Positions 52,404 to 60,316 of a DNA stretch of 64,000 bases are shown piece after piece. A model generated the notes under the pieces. The model saw nothing but the letters and a program-made list of their open reading frames with translations, did no database searches and had not been told where the DNA came from. The position numbers were made by a program, and so were the translations under genes. The first letter of the stretch is position 1, and each line of letters begins with the position of its first letter. The DNA is from Chitinophagales bacterium (GTDB lineage Bacteria > Bacteroidota > Bacteroidia > Chitinophagales > Chitinophagaceae). The stretch covers positions 2,108,001-2,172,000 of the forward strand of contig JACJXQ010000008.1 in assembly GCA_020636495.1 (NCBI GenBank). Reading direction: 5' to 3'.

Positions 52404-52450
52404 CTCTTTTTCTTTGGTTCGTTTCTTTTGGAGGGGCAAAAGAAATGAAC
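52404..52450. repeat. 47-bp interspersed repeat, copy 2
   Basis: This is identical but for one base to the copy at 51885-51931, in the same direction. It lies between the candidate small RNA and the arsR promoter. The remaining DNA between 52155 and 52568 shows no other feature I can name. Confidence 0.8.
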
Positions 52451-52568
52451 ATAAGCCTGATGGAGAATCTACAGTCAATATTTAGAACGCAAGTTGAGTT
52501 AAGCGACTCTATCATTCATAAAATTTCATGCACCACTTGTTATACAGAACAACATTATCAAAATAAAA

Positions 52569-52616
52569 CTTGCGCAGTTAAATGGTTGCACATATATTTG
52601 CAGTCAAATAACTGCA
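52569..52616 (+). promoter_or_regulatory. arsR-operon promoter and probable operator
   Basis: CTTG (52569-52572), a 20-base spacer and TATATTTG (52593-52600) form the promoter. TGCAGT (52599-52604) and ACTGCA (52611-52616) are an inverted repeat starting within the -7 box. GCAGTTA (52574-52580) also mirrors TAACTGC (52609-52615). An ArsR-type dimer bound here would shut off its own operon. Confidence 0.6.
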
Positions 52617-52618
52617 CA

Positions 52619-52948
52619 ATGGAATTACGTAGAGATGTTTTTCAGGCCATCGCCGACCCCACACGCCGCGCCATCATCACGCTGGTAGCACTACAGGCCA
52701 TGACACCAGGTGCCATAGCCGCCAATTTCAACTCGTCGCGCCAAACCATATCCAAGCATATACAGATACTCACCGAGTGCGAGCTATTGAAACAGGAGCA
52801 AAACGGCAGGGAGATACACTACACGCTTAACCCCGTTAAAATGAAAGAAATAGCAGACTTTGTCGAGCCCTTCCGCAAGTTCTGGGACGACAGGTTCAAC
52901 AAACTGGAAGACATTATGAAGAATTACAAACCAAAAGAAACTGAATAA
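52619..52948 (+). CDS. ArsR-family transcriptional regulator
   Basis: This 109-residue regulator begins MELRRDVFQAIADPTRRAII, followed by the helix-turn-helix TPGAIAANFNSSRQTISKHIQILTECELLKQEQNGREIHYTLNP. No metal-binding cysteines are present, so it belongs to the group that pairs with SRPBCC proteins and not to metal sensors. It leads an operon with SRPBCC, DoxX and YdeI-type genes. The frame is open for 194 codons upstream, but the promoter at 52569 sets this start. Confidence 0.92.
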   Translation: MELRRDVFQAIADPTRRAIITLVALQAMTPGAIAANFNSSRQTISKHIQILTECELLKQEQNGREIHYTLNPVKMKEIADFVEPFRKFWDDRFNKLEDIMKNYKPKETE

Positions 52949-52950
52949 TT

Positions 52951-53418
52951 ATGGAACGTAAAACACAGGTACACGCCGAAGAAGACAGGCAGGAACTCAC
53001 CATTACCCGCGAGTTCGACCTGCCCGCAGAGTTGGTATTCAAAGCCTATACAGACCCCGATATACTGGAACAGTGGATGGGCTGTAAGATCATCAAACAG
53101 GAAAGCAGGAAGCACGGGGCCTACGAGTTTCAGACCTACGACCCCAAGGGCAACCTGGTCTTCACGGCCAATGGCGTCTTCCACGAGTTGGTGCCCGGCA
53201 AAAAGATAACCCGCACTTTCGAGATGGACAATGTCCCCTTCGATGCCCAGCTCGAGTTCCTCAACTTTGAACCACTGAGCGATACCACCAGCAAGCTCAC
53301 TATAAAGGTAGTATACAAGTCCCCCGCCATCAGGGACCAGGTGCTGGCACTACCCTTTGCCTTCGGTATCAATATGGCGCACAACCGTCTTCAGCAAATT
53401 GTTGGTCAACTTAAATAG
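52951..53418 (+). CDS. SRPBCC (AHSA1-like) domain protein
   Basis: This 155-residue protein has the START/AHSA1 fold pattern: TITREFDLPAELVFKAYTDPDILEQWMG, then FTANGVFHELVPGKKITRTFEMD. Such proteins bind hydrophobic ligands in a deep pocket. It follows arsR after 2 bases, a common pair in which the regulator and ligand-binding protein may share a signal. Confidence 0.9.
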   Translation: MERKTQVHAEEDRQELTITREFDLPAELVFKAYTDPDILEQWMGCKIIKQESRKHGAYEFQTYDPKGNLVFTANGVFHELVPGKKITRTFEMDNVPFDAQLEFLNFEPLSDTTSKLTIKVVYKSPAIRDQVLALPFAFGINMAHNRLQQIVGQLK

Positions 53419-53425
53419 AAAAACT

Positions 53426-53809
53426 ATGAACAAGAGAAACAGGATCATCTACTGGATAGCGACCCTCTGGCTTTCGCTGGGCATGCTGTCAACAGGCATC
53501 GTACAGTTAATGCAGGTAAAAGAGCAAACACAGTTTGTACTGGATATGGGTTTCCCGGCCTATTTCGTTACCCTGCTGGGTTTCACCAAAATATTGGGCG
53601 TAATAGCCATACTCATACCCCGCTATCCACTGGTAAAAGAATGGGCCTATGCGGGCTTTTTCTTTACTATGTCAGGTGCCGTATATTCGCATATAGCTAC
53701 AGGCCACCCGGCAAAAGACATGTTCGGCCCCATATTACTATTGGTGCTTATAACCACCTCTTGGTATTTCAGGCCCGGCAGCAGGAAACTGGTACTGACT
53801 AAAGCATAA
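53426..53809 (+). CDS. DoxX-like membrane protein
   Basis: This 127-residue protein starts MNKRNRIIYWIATLWLSLGML and has four membrane helices. FPAYFVTLLGFTKILGVIAILIPRYPLVKEWAYAGFFF is typical of the DoxX_2 group. Its function is unknown; it is often next to ArsR/SRPBCC genes, as here. The ATG at 53426 is preferred over an upstream frame inside the SRPBCC gene. Confidence 0.88.
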   Translation: MNKRNRIIYWIATLWLSLGMLSTGIVQLMQVKEQTQFVLDMGFPAYFVTLLGFTKILGVIAILIPRYPLVKEWAYAGFFFTMSGAVYSHIATGHPAKDMFGPILLLVLITTSWYFRPGSRKLVLTKA

Positions 53810-53814
53810 ATGAG

Positions 53815-54408
53815 ATGTATATGAATGGTACAAACCCCAAAACAGATTTCTTCTTCGACAAGCCATCACAATGGCAGAAGGAATACGAGCAGTTAAGAAA
53901 GATTGCCCTCAGTTGCGGACTGGTGGAAGAGCTGAAATGGGGTTGCCCTTGCTACACTTATGATGGAGCGAACATTGTACTCATTCACGGCTTTAAGGAG
54001 TATTGTGCCTTCCTCCTGTTCAAAGGCGTGCTCCTTGCCGACCCGAAAGGCATCCTCATTCAGCAGACCGAAAATGTACAGGCGGGGCGCCATATTCGCT
54101 TTACCAATGTAAAAGAGATAGTAAAGCTGGCCCCTACCCTCAAGGCATATATTTACGAAGCCACTGAGGTAGAAAAAGCCGGGCTGAAGGTGCCTATGAA
54201 GAAAACGAAAGACTACCCTGTCCCTGAAGAGTTTCAGGCAAGGCTGGATAAAGACAAAGCCCTCAAGGCCGCCTTCGAAGCACTGACACCCGGCAGGCAG
54301 AGAGCCTACCTGTTCCACTTTGCACAGGCCAAACAAGCTAAAACCCGCGAGTCGAGAATAGATAAATACACCCCGGATATAATGAAAGGAAAAGGATTAA
54401 ATGATTAG
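53815..54408 (+). CDS. YdeI/OmpD-associated (DUF1801-type) protein
   Basis: This 197-residue protein contains EELKWGCPCYTYDGANIVLIHGFKEYCAFLLFKGVLL, the DUF1801 core. The C-terminal EEFQARLDKDKALKAAFEALTPGRQRAYLFHFAQAKQAKTRESRIDKY is typical of YdeI. The family has been tied to envelope stress and peptide resistance. It closes the arsR operon; the next gene starts inside its end. Confidence 0.88.
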   Translation: MYMNGTNPKTDFFFDKPSQWQKEYEQLRKIALSCGLVEELKWGCPCYTYDGANIVLIHGFKEYCAFLLFKGVLLADPKGILIQQTENVQAGRHIRFTNVKEIVKLAPTLKAYIYEATEVEKAGLKVPMKKTKDYPVPEEFQARLDKDKALKAAFEALTPGRQRAYLFHFAQAKQAKTRESRIDKYTPDIMKGKGLND

Positions 54409-55213
54409 TAGTATTTTTTTAAAAAAAATAATAAAAGTGAAACATCTCCTATATATCGCATTATTACTATGTTGCCATACTGTTACAGCTCAGGACATCA
54501 GTAGAGCCTTTGTTTATGAACATAGTTCAAAAAACCAGAACGATACGATGCCTGTAAAACTAGTTGAATTCAATGCCCACAATCAACCCATATTAGAAAT
54601 AGAATATTGCACAAAAGCTGTAGACATTGATCAGTTTGTTCCTGATACAACTTGTCTTGAACACAAGAGACAATACTATTATCAAGACACATTGTTGAAA
54701 ATGACTGTTGATTATCAGTTAAAACATAACTCAGGAGGCATGATGGACACCATTGTTACACATTTCGACTATGACCATATGGGCTTGTTACACAAAAAAT
54801 GGAATTCAAGGGCTACACAGACCTTTTACTACAACAAAAACAAACAAATATCAAGTGATTCTATTTATGGTGGGGAGTGGGATAATAGTATGTTTGAAGC
54901 TAAAATATCAATTGCATCCTATACCTATTTTAATAACGGGTACACAATACAACGTAAATTCAACGATGACACTTCATCGCGTATCGACAGCATTTTTCAT
55001 GTTGATAATCAGTGGGTTAAGCACGTTGAGGTTTGTAGTACATATTGCAGTGATATATGCGCACATGGAATGGTAGTAATAACAAGCTGCTACGAAACAA
55101 AAAGCAACTATTTATCTGACGGCAGGCTTTCATCTATAGTCTATCACTATCCTAAAGAGGACGACTACTTTGATGAGTATTTTAAAAAAGAGGAATATGT
55201 ATACGATAAATAA
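54401..55213 (+). CDS. Hypothetical secreted protein
   Basis: This 270-residue protein has the signal KHLLYIALLLCCHTVTAQ after a lysine-rich start. The mature part repeats YD/YN-rich beta strands (HFDYDHMGLLHKKWNS, TFYYNKNKQISSDSI), a style like RHS/YD-type or TANFOR repeat proteins, though no clear family fits. It is AT-richer than the arsR operon genes before it, although it overlaps the last of them by 8 bases. Confidence 0.65.
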   Translation: MISSIFLKKIIKVKHLLYIALLLCCHTVTAQDISRAFVYEHSSKNQNDTMPVKLVEFNAHNQPILEIEYCTKAVDIDQFVPDTTCLEHKRQYYYQDTLLKMTVDYQLKHNSGGMMDTIVTHFDYDHMGLLHKKWNSRATQTFYYNKNKQISSDSIYGGEWDNSMFEAKISIASYTYFNNGYTIQRKFNDDTSSRIDSIFHVDNQWVKHVEVCSTYCSDICAHGMVVITSCYETKSNYLSDGRLSSIVYHYPKEDDYFDEYFKKEEYVYDK

Positions 55214-55245
55214 CGTTATGATTTTACACAATACAAATTTGCGAC

Positions 55246-55809
55246 ATGAGTACTAAAAAACAACTACCATCATCACAGCAAAAAGAGCTGCTGGATATAC
55301 TGCAGTACCGTTTCGAAAAGAACATGGGCCGTCATAAAGGCATTAAGTGGGCAGATATTCAGGCAAGGCTGGAAAAAAGCAAAGGCAAGCTATGGTCGCT
55401 GAACGAAATGGAGATGACCGGTGGCGAACCCGACATGGTAGGCATAGATAAAAAAACAGGTGAATATATATTCTATGATTGTGCTGCCGAAAGCCCCAAA
55501 GGCCGCCGCAGCCTCTGTTATGACCATGCCGCATGGGAGTCGCGCAAAGAGCACAAACCACAGAACAGCGCTGTGGCCTTAGCTGCAGAAATGGGTATTG
55601 ATTTGTTGACAGAAGAGCAATATCGAGAACTGCAAAAGCTGGGTAAGTTCGACCTGAAAACATCAAGCTGGGTCATTACCCCGGATGATATCAGGCAGTT
55701 AGGCGGAGCCATTTTCTGCGACCGTCGTTACAATACGGTATTTACTTACCACAACGGCGCTGAGTCATATTATGCAGCAAGAGGTTTTCGTGGTTCATTA
55801 AAGGTATAA
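55246..55809 (+). CDS. DUF4256 domain protein
   Basis: This 187-residue soluble protein contains KLWSLNEMEMTGGEPDMVGIDKKTGEYIFYDCAAESPKGRRSLCYDHAA and the end GGAIFCDRRYNTVFTYHNGAESYYAARGFRG, both marks of DUF4256. The function is unknown. It stands alone with a 32-base gap to the gene before. Confidence 0.88.
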   Translation: MSTKKQLPSSQQKELLDILQYRFEKNMGRHKGIKWADIQARLEKSKGKLWSLNEMEMTGGEPDMVGIDKKTGEYIFYDCAAESPKGRRSLCYDHAAWESRKEHKPQNSAVALAAEMGIDLLTEEQYRELQKLGKFDLKTSSWVITPDDIRQLGGAIFCDRRYNTVFTYHNGAESYYAARGFRGSLKV

Positions 55810-55815
55810 TATGTA

Positions 55816-56004
55816 TCAGCTTGCCCAACTCAACGCCTGTGTAAATACCAGTTTAGCCTCGGTAGTGTTACCGTTGGCATCGGGTGTTTTATCTTCCGTT
55901 ATCGAAACGCCGCCCACCAGTTGCCATCCCTGTTCTACTAATCTGCTCACCTCACTACTGAAAGCCAGCAGATCGGTTTGTTTCACAACTTTATTCGTTT
56001 CCAT
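55816..56004 (-). CDS. DUF1737-like small protein
   Basis: The ATG at 56004 gives 62 residues, METNKVVKQTDLLAFSSEVSRLVEQGWQLVGGVSI, and a C-terminal FTQALSW, as in DUF1737. These short proteins have one fold, and their role is unknown. The longer frame starting at 56073 adds a non-family extension. Confidence 0.75.
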   Translation of the reverse strand: METNKVVKQTDLLAFSSEVSRLVEQGWQLVGGVSITEDKTPDANGNTTEAKLVFTQALSWAS

Positions 56005-56123
56005 ATATGTATATGTATTATCCTCAACACAAAAATAAGCCAACACCACCCTACCAAACAACGGGAAAATCACCCAATTTTTTGAAAAGCAATAGCGTAC
56101 TTCAACATCGTATATTTACATAC

Positions 56124-57176
56124 ATGAAACACCTGCTCGCCTCTTTTTGTCTGATTGTCATTTGCTCATCGCAGGCTCATTGCCAGGAAAATGCCGAGTT
56201 TGTGGCCGATTTTATCAGGAAAAACCCGGAACGCTCTTCTATATACTATGTACAGAACGGCAAAGTACTGGCAGATATCAACTCCGGCAGAAGATCACCG
56301 CTGGCAAGCACTGTAAAAATAATTGTGGCTATAGAATACGCTACGCAGGTGGCGGAAGGAAAGATATTTCCCGCAAAGCTGGTGGATACTGCAGAACTGA
56401 ATAAATATTACCTGCCGGGCACTGACGGCGGCGCGCAGGAGCAATGGCTGTTCCTTATGGACAAAAAACGCCAATTCAAAAATGGCAAAGTTACACTCGA
56501 GGAAGTGGCTAAGGGAATGATCAACTTCAGTTCAAATGCCAACACAGAATATCTGCTTGATCTGCTGGGGTTGGATAATGTAAATGCACAGTTACAAAAA
56601 CTGGGTTTTAAAGAACACGACAGCATATATTATTTTACAGCAGCGCTCGGTGTAATAAACGGCAGGTCACAATTCCAGTTGGAGCAGATGAATATGAAAG
56701 AATACCGCGATATGGCGGCCAGGGAACATCAGAAGCTTAAAAATGACAAGGAATATAAAAGCACCATCACCATGCTGCCCATGTTTGCACAAAAGGTCTG
56801 GAGCGACCGCTTGCCGGGATCTACCCCTTATGAATACGCCATGCTGATGCAGAAGCTCAACAGCCGCTCCTATTTTGACAAAAAAGTGCAGGAAAATCTC
56901 AACAAAATAATGGAGGCCGTAATGCAGGTACCACCCAACACCCTGTGGTTGAAACATGCCGGCATGAAGGGAGGTTCCACTGCATGGGTACTCACCAAGG
57001 CACTCTATGCCACCACAACACAGGAAGAGACCACGGAACTGGCTTATTTTTTCAATAACCTGAGCATGGTAGAGAACCAGAAATTACAGCAGAGCCTGAA
57101 TAAGTTTGAAATAACACTCATCCGCAACACCAACGATTCACGGAGCGAGATAGTAAAATTGCTGCAAACCAAATAA
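56124..57176 (+). CDS. Class A beta-lactamase-like serine hydrolase
   Basis: This 350-residue protein begins MKHLLASFCLIVICSSQAHCQ, a signal peptide. It has the active-site motif PLASTVK (SxxK), then FSSNANTEYL (SxN) and MKGGSTAWVLT in the place of KTG. The usual omega-loop ExxLN was not found, so a true beta-lactamase activity is doubtful. A penicillin-binding or peptidase-like role in the periplasm is just as likely. It is divergent from the DUF1737 gene. Confidence 0.8.
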   Translation: MKHLLASFCLIVICSSQAHCQENAEFVADFIRKNPERSSIYYVQNGKVLADINSGRRSPLASTVKIIVAIEYATQVAEGKIFPAKLVDTAELNKYYLPGTDGGAQEQWLFLMDKKRQFKNGKVTLEEVAKGMINFSSNANTEYLLDLLGLDNVNAQLQKLGFKEHDSIYYFTAALGVINGRSQFQLEQMNMKEYRDMAAREHQKLKNDKEYKSTITMLPMFAQKVWSDRLPGSTPYEYAMLMQKLNSRSYFDKKVQENLNKIMEAVMQVPPNTLWLKHAGMKGGSTAWVLTKALYATTTQEETTELAYFFNNLSMVENQKLQQSLNKFEITLIRNTNDSRSEIVKLLQTK

Positions 57177-57184
57177 TAATGTCA

Positions 57185-58117
57185 CTAATAGTACAACGGA
57201 TGAAAAATAAATTTCCCCTGAGAGGTATATTCAAGTGTAGGAGCAGGCACCTTAATGGTCAGGCAGTCCAGTACTGTGTTGAGGAAAGCATAGCGGGTAT
57301 TGATGTTGGCCAGGTTTACGTCAAGGCTAAGAAAGTATTGTCTGTACCTGTGTATATCACTCTTGTCATAATATTTACCGTTTGCGTCCTTCCATGTATT
57401 AAAATATGCGCCATACATATCGTCGGCACCATATCCTACTGCAACATTCAGCCATTTGGGCCACGGTTTGTAAAAACTATGTATGCCTACAGATAGCCAG
57501 TAACTCTGGGCATTATAGTCTTTCAGCATACGCTCTGCTATATTTTCGCCATACACCTGTTTGGACCGATCCTCCAGTAATGCCGGTGTATATTTCCTTA
57601 TCCTGCTGCTGAATTTGTATTGTATCCGCTGTTCTTCCCATAACAGTTCCTGCCCTGCAAACAACAAGGTGCCGAAAACATTAGCTGCCATATCCCAGTC
57701 GCTGAAGCCCCACTCTGCCGAATACGCATCCATCATTTCAATAGTACTAAGTACAGCAAAACTTTCCAGGCTACCCAGCATGACACTTGTTCTCCTGCTC
57801 AAACCACTCCATTGATAGGTAGCAGCCATCGGTCCGGCCATGCTGTAGGCACTATAAGCATGACCAAACTTATCTACCTGTAGCCATTCACCCAGGTCGT
57901 TTTTAACATGAAAGCTGCTTTTCGCATATTGCTTATACCATACCTGGTTCAGGGCGACCAATGTTCCTCCTATAGTTATAGCATGCGCCCCTGCCACAGT
58001 AATAAGGCGTTTATTATCAATATGAGTAGAATCCTCTGTTTGTGCACCAGCTATTGGTGGTCCTGCTATTAATAACAGTATCGAAAATAGAATAGCAGAC
58101 AAGGCAGGCTTTATCAT
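57185..58117 (-). CDS. DUF2279 domain protein
   Basis: This 310-residue protein begins MIKPALSAILFSILLLIAGPPIAGAQ, a signal peptide. WLQVDKFGHAYSAYSMAG and EWGFSDWDMAANVFGTLLFAGQELLWEEQRIQYKFS are the core of DUF2279. It is likely a membrane-associated periplasmic protein. The function is unknown. The start at 58117 is preferred over 58162, which would delay the signal by 15 residues. Confidence 0.85.
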   Translation of the reverse strand: MIKPALSAILFSILLLIAGPPIAGAQTEDSTHIDNKRLITVAGAHAITIGGTLVALNQVWYKQYAKSSFHVKNDLGEWLQVDKFGHAYSAYSMAGPMAATYQWSGLSRRTSVMLGSLESFAVLSTIEMMDAYSAEWGFSDWDMAANVFGTLLFAGQELLWEEQRIQYKFSSRIRKYTPALLEDRSKQVYGENIAERMLKDYNAQSYWLSVGIHSFYKPWPKWLNVAVGYGADDMYGAYFNTWKDANGKYYDKSDIHRYRQYFLSLDVNLANINTRYAFLNTVLDCLTIKVPAPTLEYTSQGKFIFHPLYY

Positions 58118-58234
58118 TGTATCAGGTGCTAATGTTTGGCTCTGAATGTATCGTTTACACAATAAATATACTTAAGTGTTATTAAATAAACATATTGCTA
58201 TTTGGGTACCAGGCTTTTCCTCATACCTCAAAAC

Positions 58235-58264
58235 TTTCTCTTACGGCTAATGTATTTACCTTTG
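58235..58264 (+). promoter_or_regulatory. Promoter of the formiminotransferase gene
   Basis: TACCTTTG (58257-58264) matches TAnnTTTG. TTTC (58235-58238) lies 18 bases upstream as a weak -33. The start codon is 25 bases further on. Confidence 0.55.
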
Positions 58265-58289
58265 CACCCAAACAATAAAATAATACCCG

Positions 58290-59978
58290 ATGAAAGACTT
58301 CAGCAATGCTATTATAGAATGTGTGCCTAATATTAGTGAAGGTCGCAATGCAGATATTATCAAACTGGTAGCCGACGAGGCTGCTGGTGTAGAAGGCGTT
58401 ACCCTGCTGGACGTCGACCCCGGCAAGGCTACCAACCGTACCGTGATAACATTTGTAGGTGCTCCAGAACCGGTAATAGAAGCTGCATACAGGCTTATAA
58501 AAAAAGCGGCTGAACTGATTGATATGCGCAACCATACAGGCGAACACCCTCGCATGGGTGCTACTGATGTTTGTCCACTGATTCCGGTTTCAGGCATTAC
58601 GCTGGAAGAAACGGCTGAATTTGCTAAAAAACTGGGAAAGCGCGTAGGTGATGAGCTGGGTATCCCTGTTTATTTATACGAAAAAGCAGCAAGTGCCGAT
58701 TATCGTCGCAACCTGGCCGATATACGCAGTGGTGAATATGAGGGTATTGCTGCAAAAATAGGTACTGCTGAATGGAAGCCTGATTTCGGCCCGGCTAAGT
58801 TCAACGAAACTACAGGTAACACAGCCATTGGCGCCCGTGATTTTCTGATAGCTTATAATGTAAACCTGAATACTACATCAACACGTCGTGCCAATGCGGT
58901 AGCTTTTGATGTTCGTGAAAAAGGTCGTACTAAAAAGGACGAAAAAGGTAAACCTGCAAAAGACGCCAATGGGGAACTGATATGGGAGCCCGGCTTGCTG
59001 AAAAATGTAAAAGGTATTGGCTGGTATATTGAGGAATATGGTATTGCGCAGATATCTATGAACCTGACCAATATGCATGTTACTCCACTCCATGTAGCTT
59101 TCGATACGGTTTGTGAACGTGCTACCGCACGTGGCCTGCGGGTAACAGGTAGTGAATTGGTAGGACTGGTACCACTTGAAGCTATGCTAGAAGCAGGCAA
59201 ATTCTTCCTGCGCAAGCAAAAGCGTAGTGTAGGTGTGGGTGAAGCCGAGCTGGTACGTATTGCCATCAGGTCTATGGGGCTGGATGAGCTGGCACCGTTT
59301 GACCCAAATAAAAAGATCATTGAATATGCAATGAGGGATGCATCAGCGCAACCGCTCATCAATATGACGCTGGATAGATTTGCGCTGGAAACAGCCAGTG
59401 AGAGTCCGGCTCCGGGTGGCGGTTCTATTGCTGCTTACTGTGGTGTTTTAGGTGCAGCGCTGGGTACCATGGTAGCTAACCTGTCATCGCACAAAAAAGG
59501 TTGGGACGACCGTTGGGAAGAGTTCAGCAACTATGCTGAGCAAGGCCAGGCTATCCTCAAAGAAATGCTGGCCCTTGTAGATGAAGACACCAATGCTTTT
59601 AATAAGATAATGGCCGCATTCGGCCTGCCAAAAGGTAATGATGAAGAAAAGACTGCCCGAAAAGCTGCAATAGATGAAGCTACGATCTACGCCATAAAAG
59701 TACCTTACCGTACTATGGAGTTAGCATACCAATCATTTGACCTGGCAAAGGCTATGGCAGAAATTGGCAACCCAAACAGTGTCAGCGATGCGGGAGTTGG
59801 AGCCTTGTGTGCACGTGCTGCCGTAAAAGGTGCTTATCTCAATGTGATCATAAATGCACAGGATCTGAAAGACCATAAAGATGTAAAAACACTGGTTGAG
59901 AATGCACGCCTGATGAATGAAGCTGCAGACAGAATGGAACAGGAAGTATTGAATATTGTGGCTGGTAAAATAAAATAA
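58290..59978 (+). CDS. ftcD: Bifunctional glutamate formimidoyltransferase / formimidoyl-THF cyclodeaminase
   Basis: This 562-residue protein has two parts. Residues 1-330 are the formiminotransferase, with IIECVPNISEGRN and NHTGEHPRMGATDVCPLIPVSG, which holds the catalytic histidine. From about 365 the cyclodeaminase starts with FALETASESPAPGGGSIAAYCGVLGAALG. Together they move the formimino group from histidine breakdown to tetrahydrofolate and form 5,10-methenyl-THF. No hut genes lie beside it in the window. Confidence 0.95.
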   Translation: MKDFSNAIIECVPNISEGRNADIIKLVADEAAGVEGVTLLDVDPGKATNRTVITFVGAPEPVIEAAYRLIKKAAELIDMRNHTGEHPRMGATDVCPLIPVSGITLEETAEFAKKLGKRVGDELGIPVYLYEKAASADYRRNLADIRSGEYEGIAAKIGTAEWKPDFGPAKFNETTGNTAIGARDFLIAYNVNLNTTSTRRANAVAFDVREKGRTKKDEKGKPAKDANGELIWEPGLLKNVKGIGWYIEEYGIAQISMNLTNMHVTPLHVAFDTVCERATARGLRVTGSELVGLVPLEAMLEAGKFFLRKQKRSVGVGEAELVRIAIRSMGLDELAPFDPNKKIIEYAMRDASAQPLINMTLDRFALETASESPAPGGGSIAAYCGVLGAALGTMVANLSSHKKGWDDRWEEFSNYAEQGQAILKEMLALVDEDTNAFNKIMAAFGLPKGNDEEKTARKAAIDEATIYAIKVPYRTMELAYQSFDLAKAMAEIGNPNSVSDAGVGALCARAAVKGAYLNVIINAQDLKDHKDVKTLVENARLMNEAADRMEQEVLNIVAGKIK

Positions 59979-59982
59979 TAAC

Positions 59983-60237
59983 GTGTATTCTAAGGAGTAT
60001 TTAGAACAGGCGCATAACTTATCATCTAATCATCGAAAGACATTATTAGATGGTGAAAAATGTGCCTGTTTTTATTGCATGCGCACATATAACCCTATTG
60101 AGATCAAAGAATGGACAGATAATAACAATACCGCTATTTGCCCTTATTGCGATATTGATGCCGTACTGCCGGACAATAAGAATTTCCCTATAACCGACCC
60201 TGATTTTTTAGCCAAAATGCAAGAATATTGGTTTTGA
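59983..60237 (+). CDS. Small zinc-ribbon-like cytoplasmic protein
   Basis: This 84-residue protein starts at a GTG 4 bases after ftcD. It has CFYC and CPYC motifs 33 residues apart (ACFYCMRTYNPIEIKEWTDNNNTAICPYCDIDAV), likely a zinc-binding pair. The family is widespread but not characterised. It is probably co-transcribed with ftcD. Confidence 0.8.
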   Translation: MYSKEYLEQAHNLSSNHRKTLLDGEKCACFYCMRTYNPIEIKEWTDNNNTAICPYCDIDAVLPDNKNFPITDPDFLAKMQEYWF

Positions 60238-60316
60238 AGGATATAATTCTTTGCAAAATAGAAAACCAAAAATAAAATTGCCCCGTACATACATCTGAAA
60301 CTAAAAAACAGATGTT

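Noticed and set aside
52037..52618. Long N-terminal extension of the ArsR-type protein (194 codons, open in frame)
   Set aside because: The stretch contains the promoter and operator of arsR, a 47-bp repeat and a terminator, and its translation has no family features. The ArsR domain starts normally at 52619.
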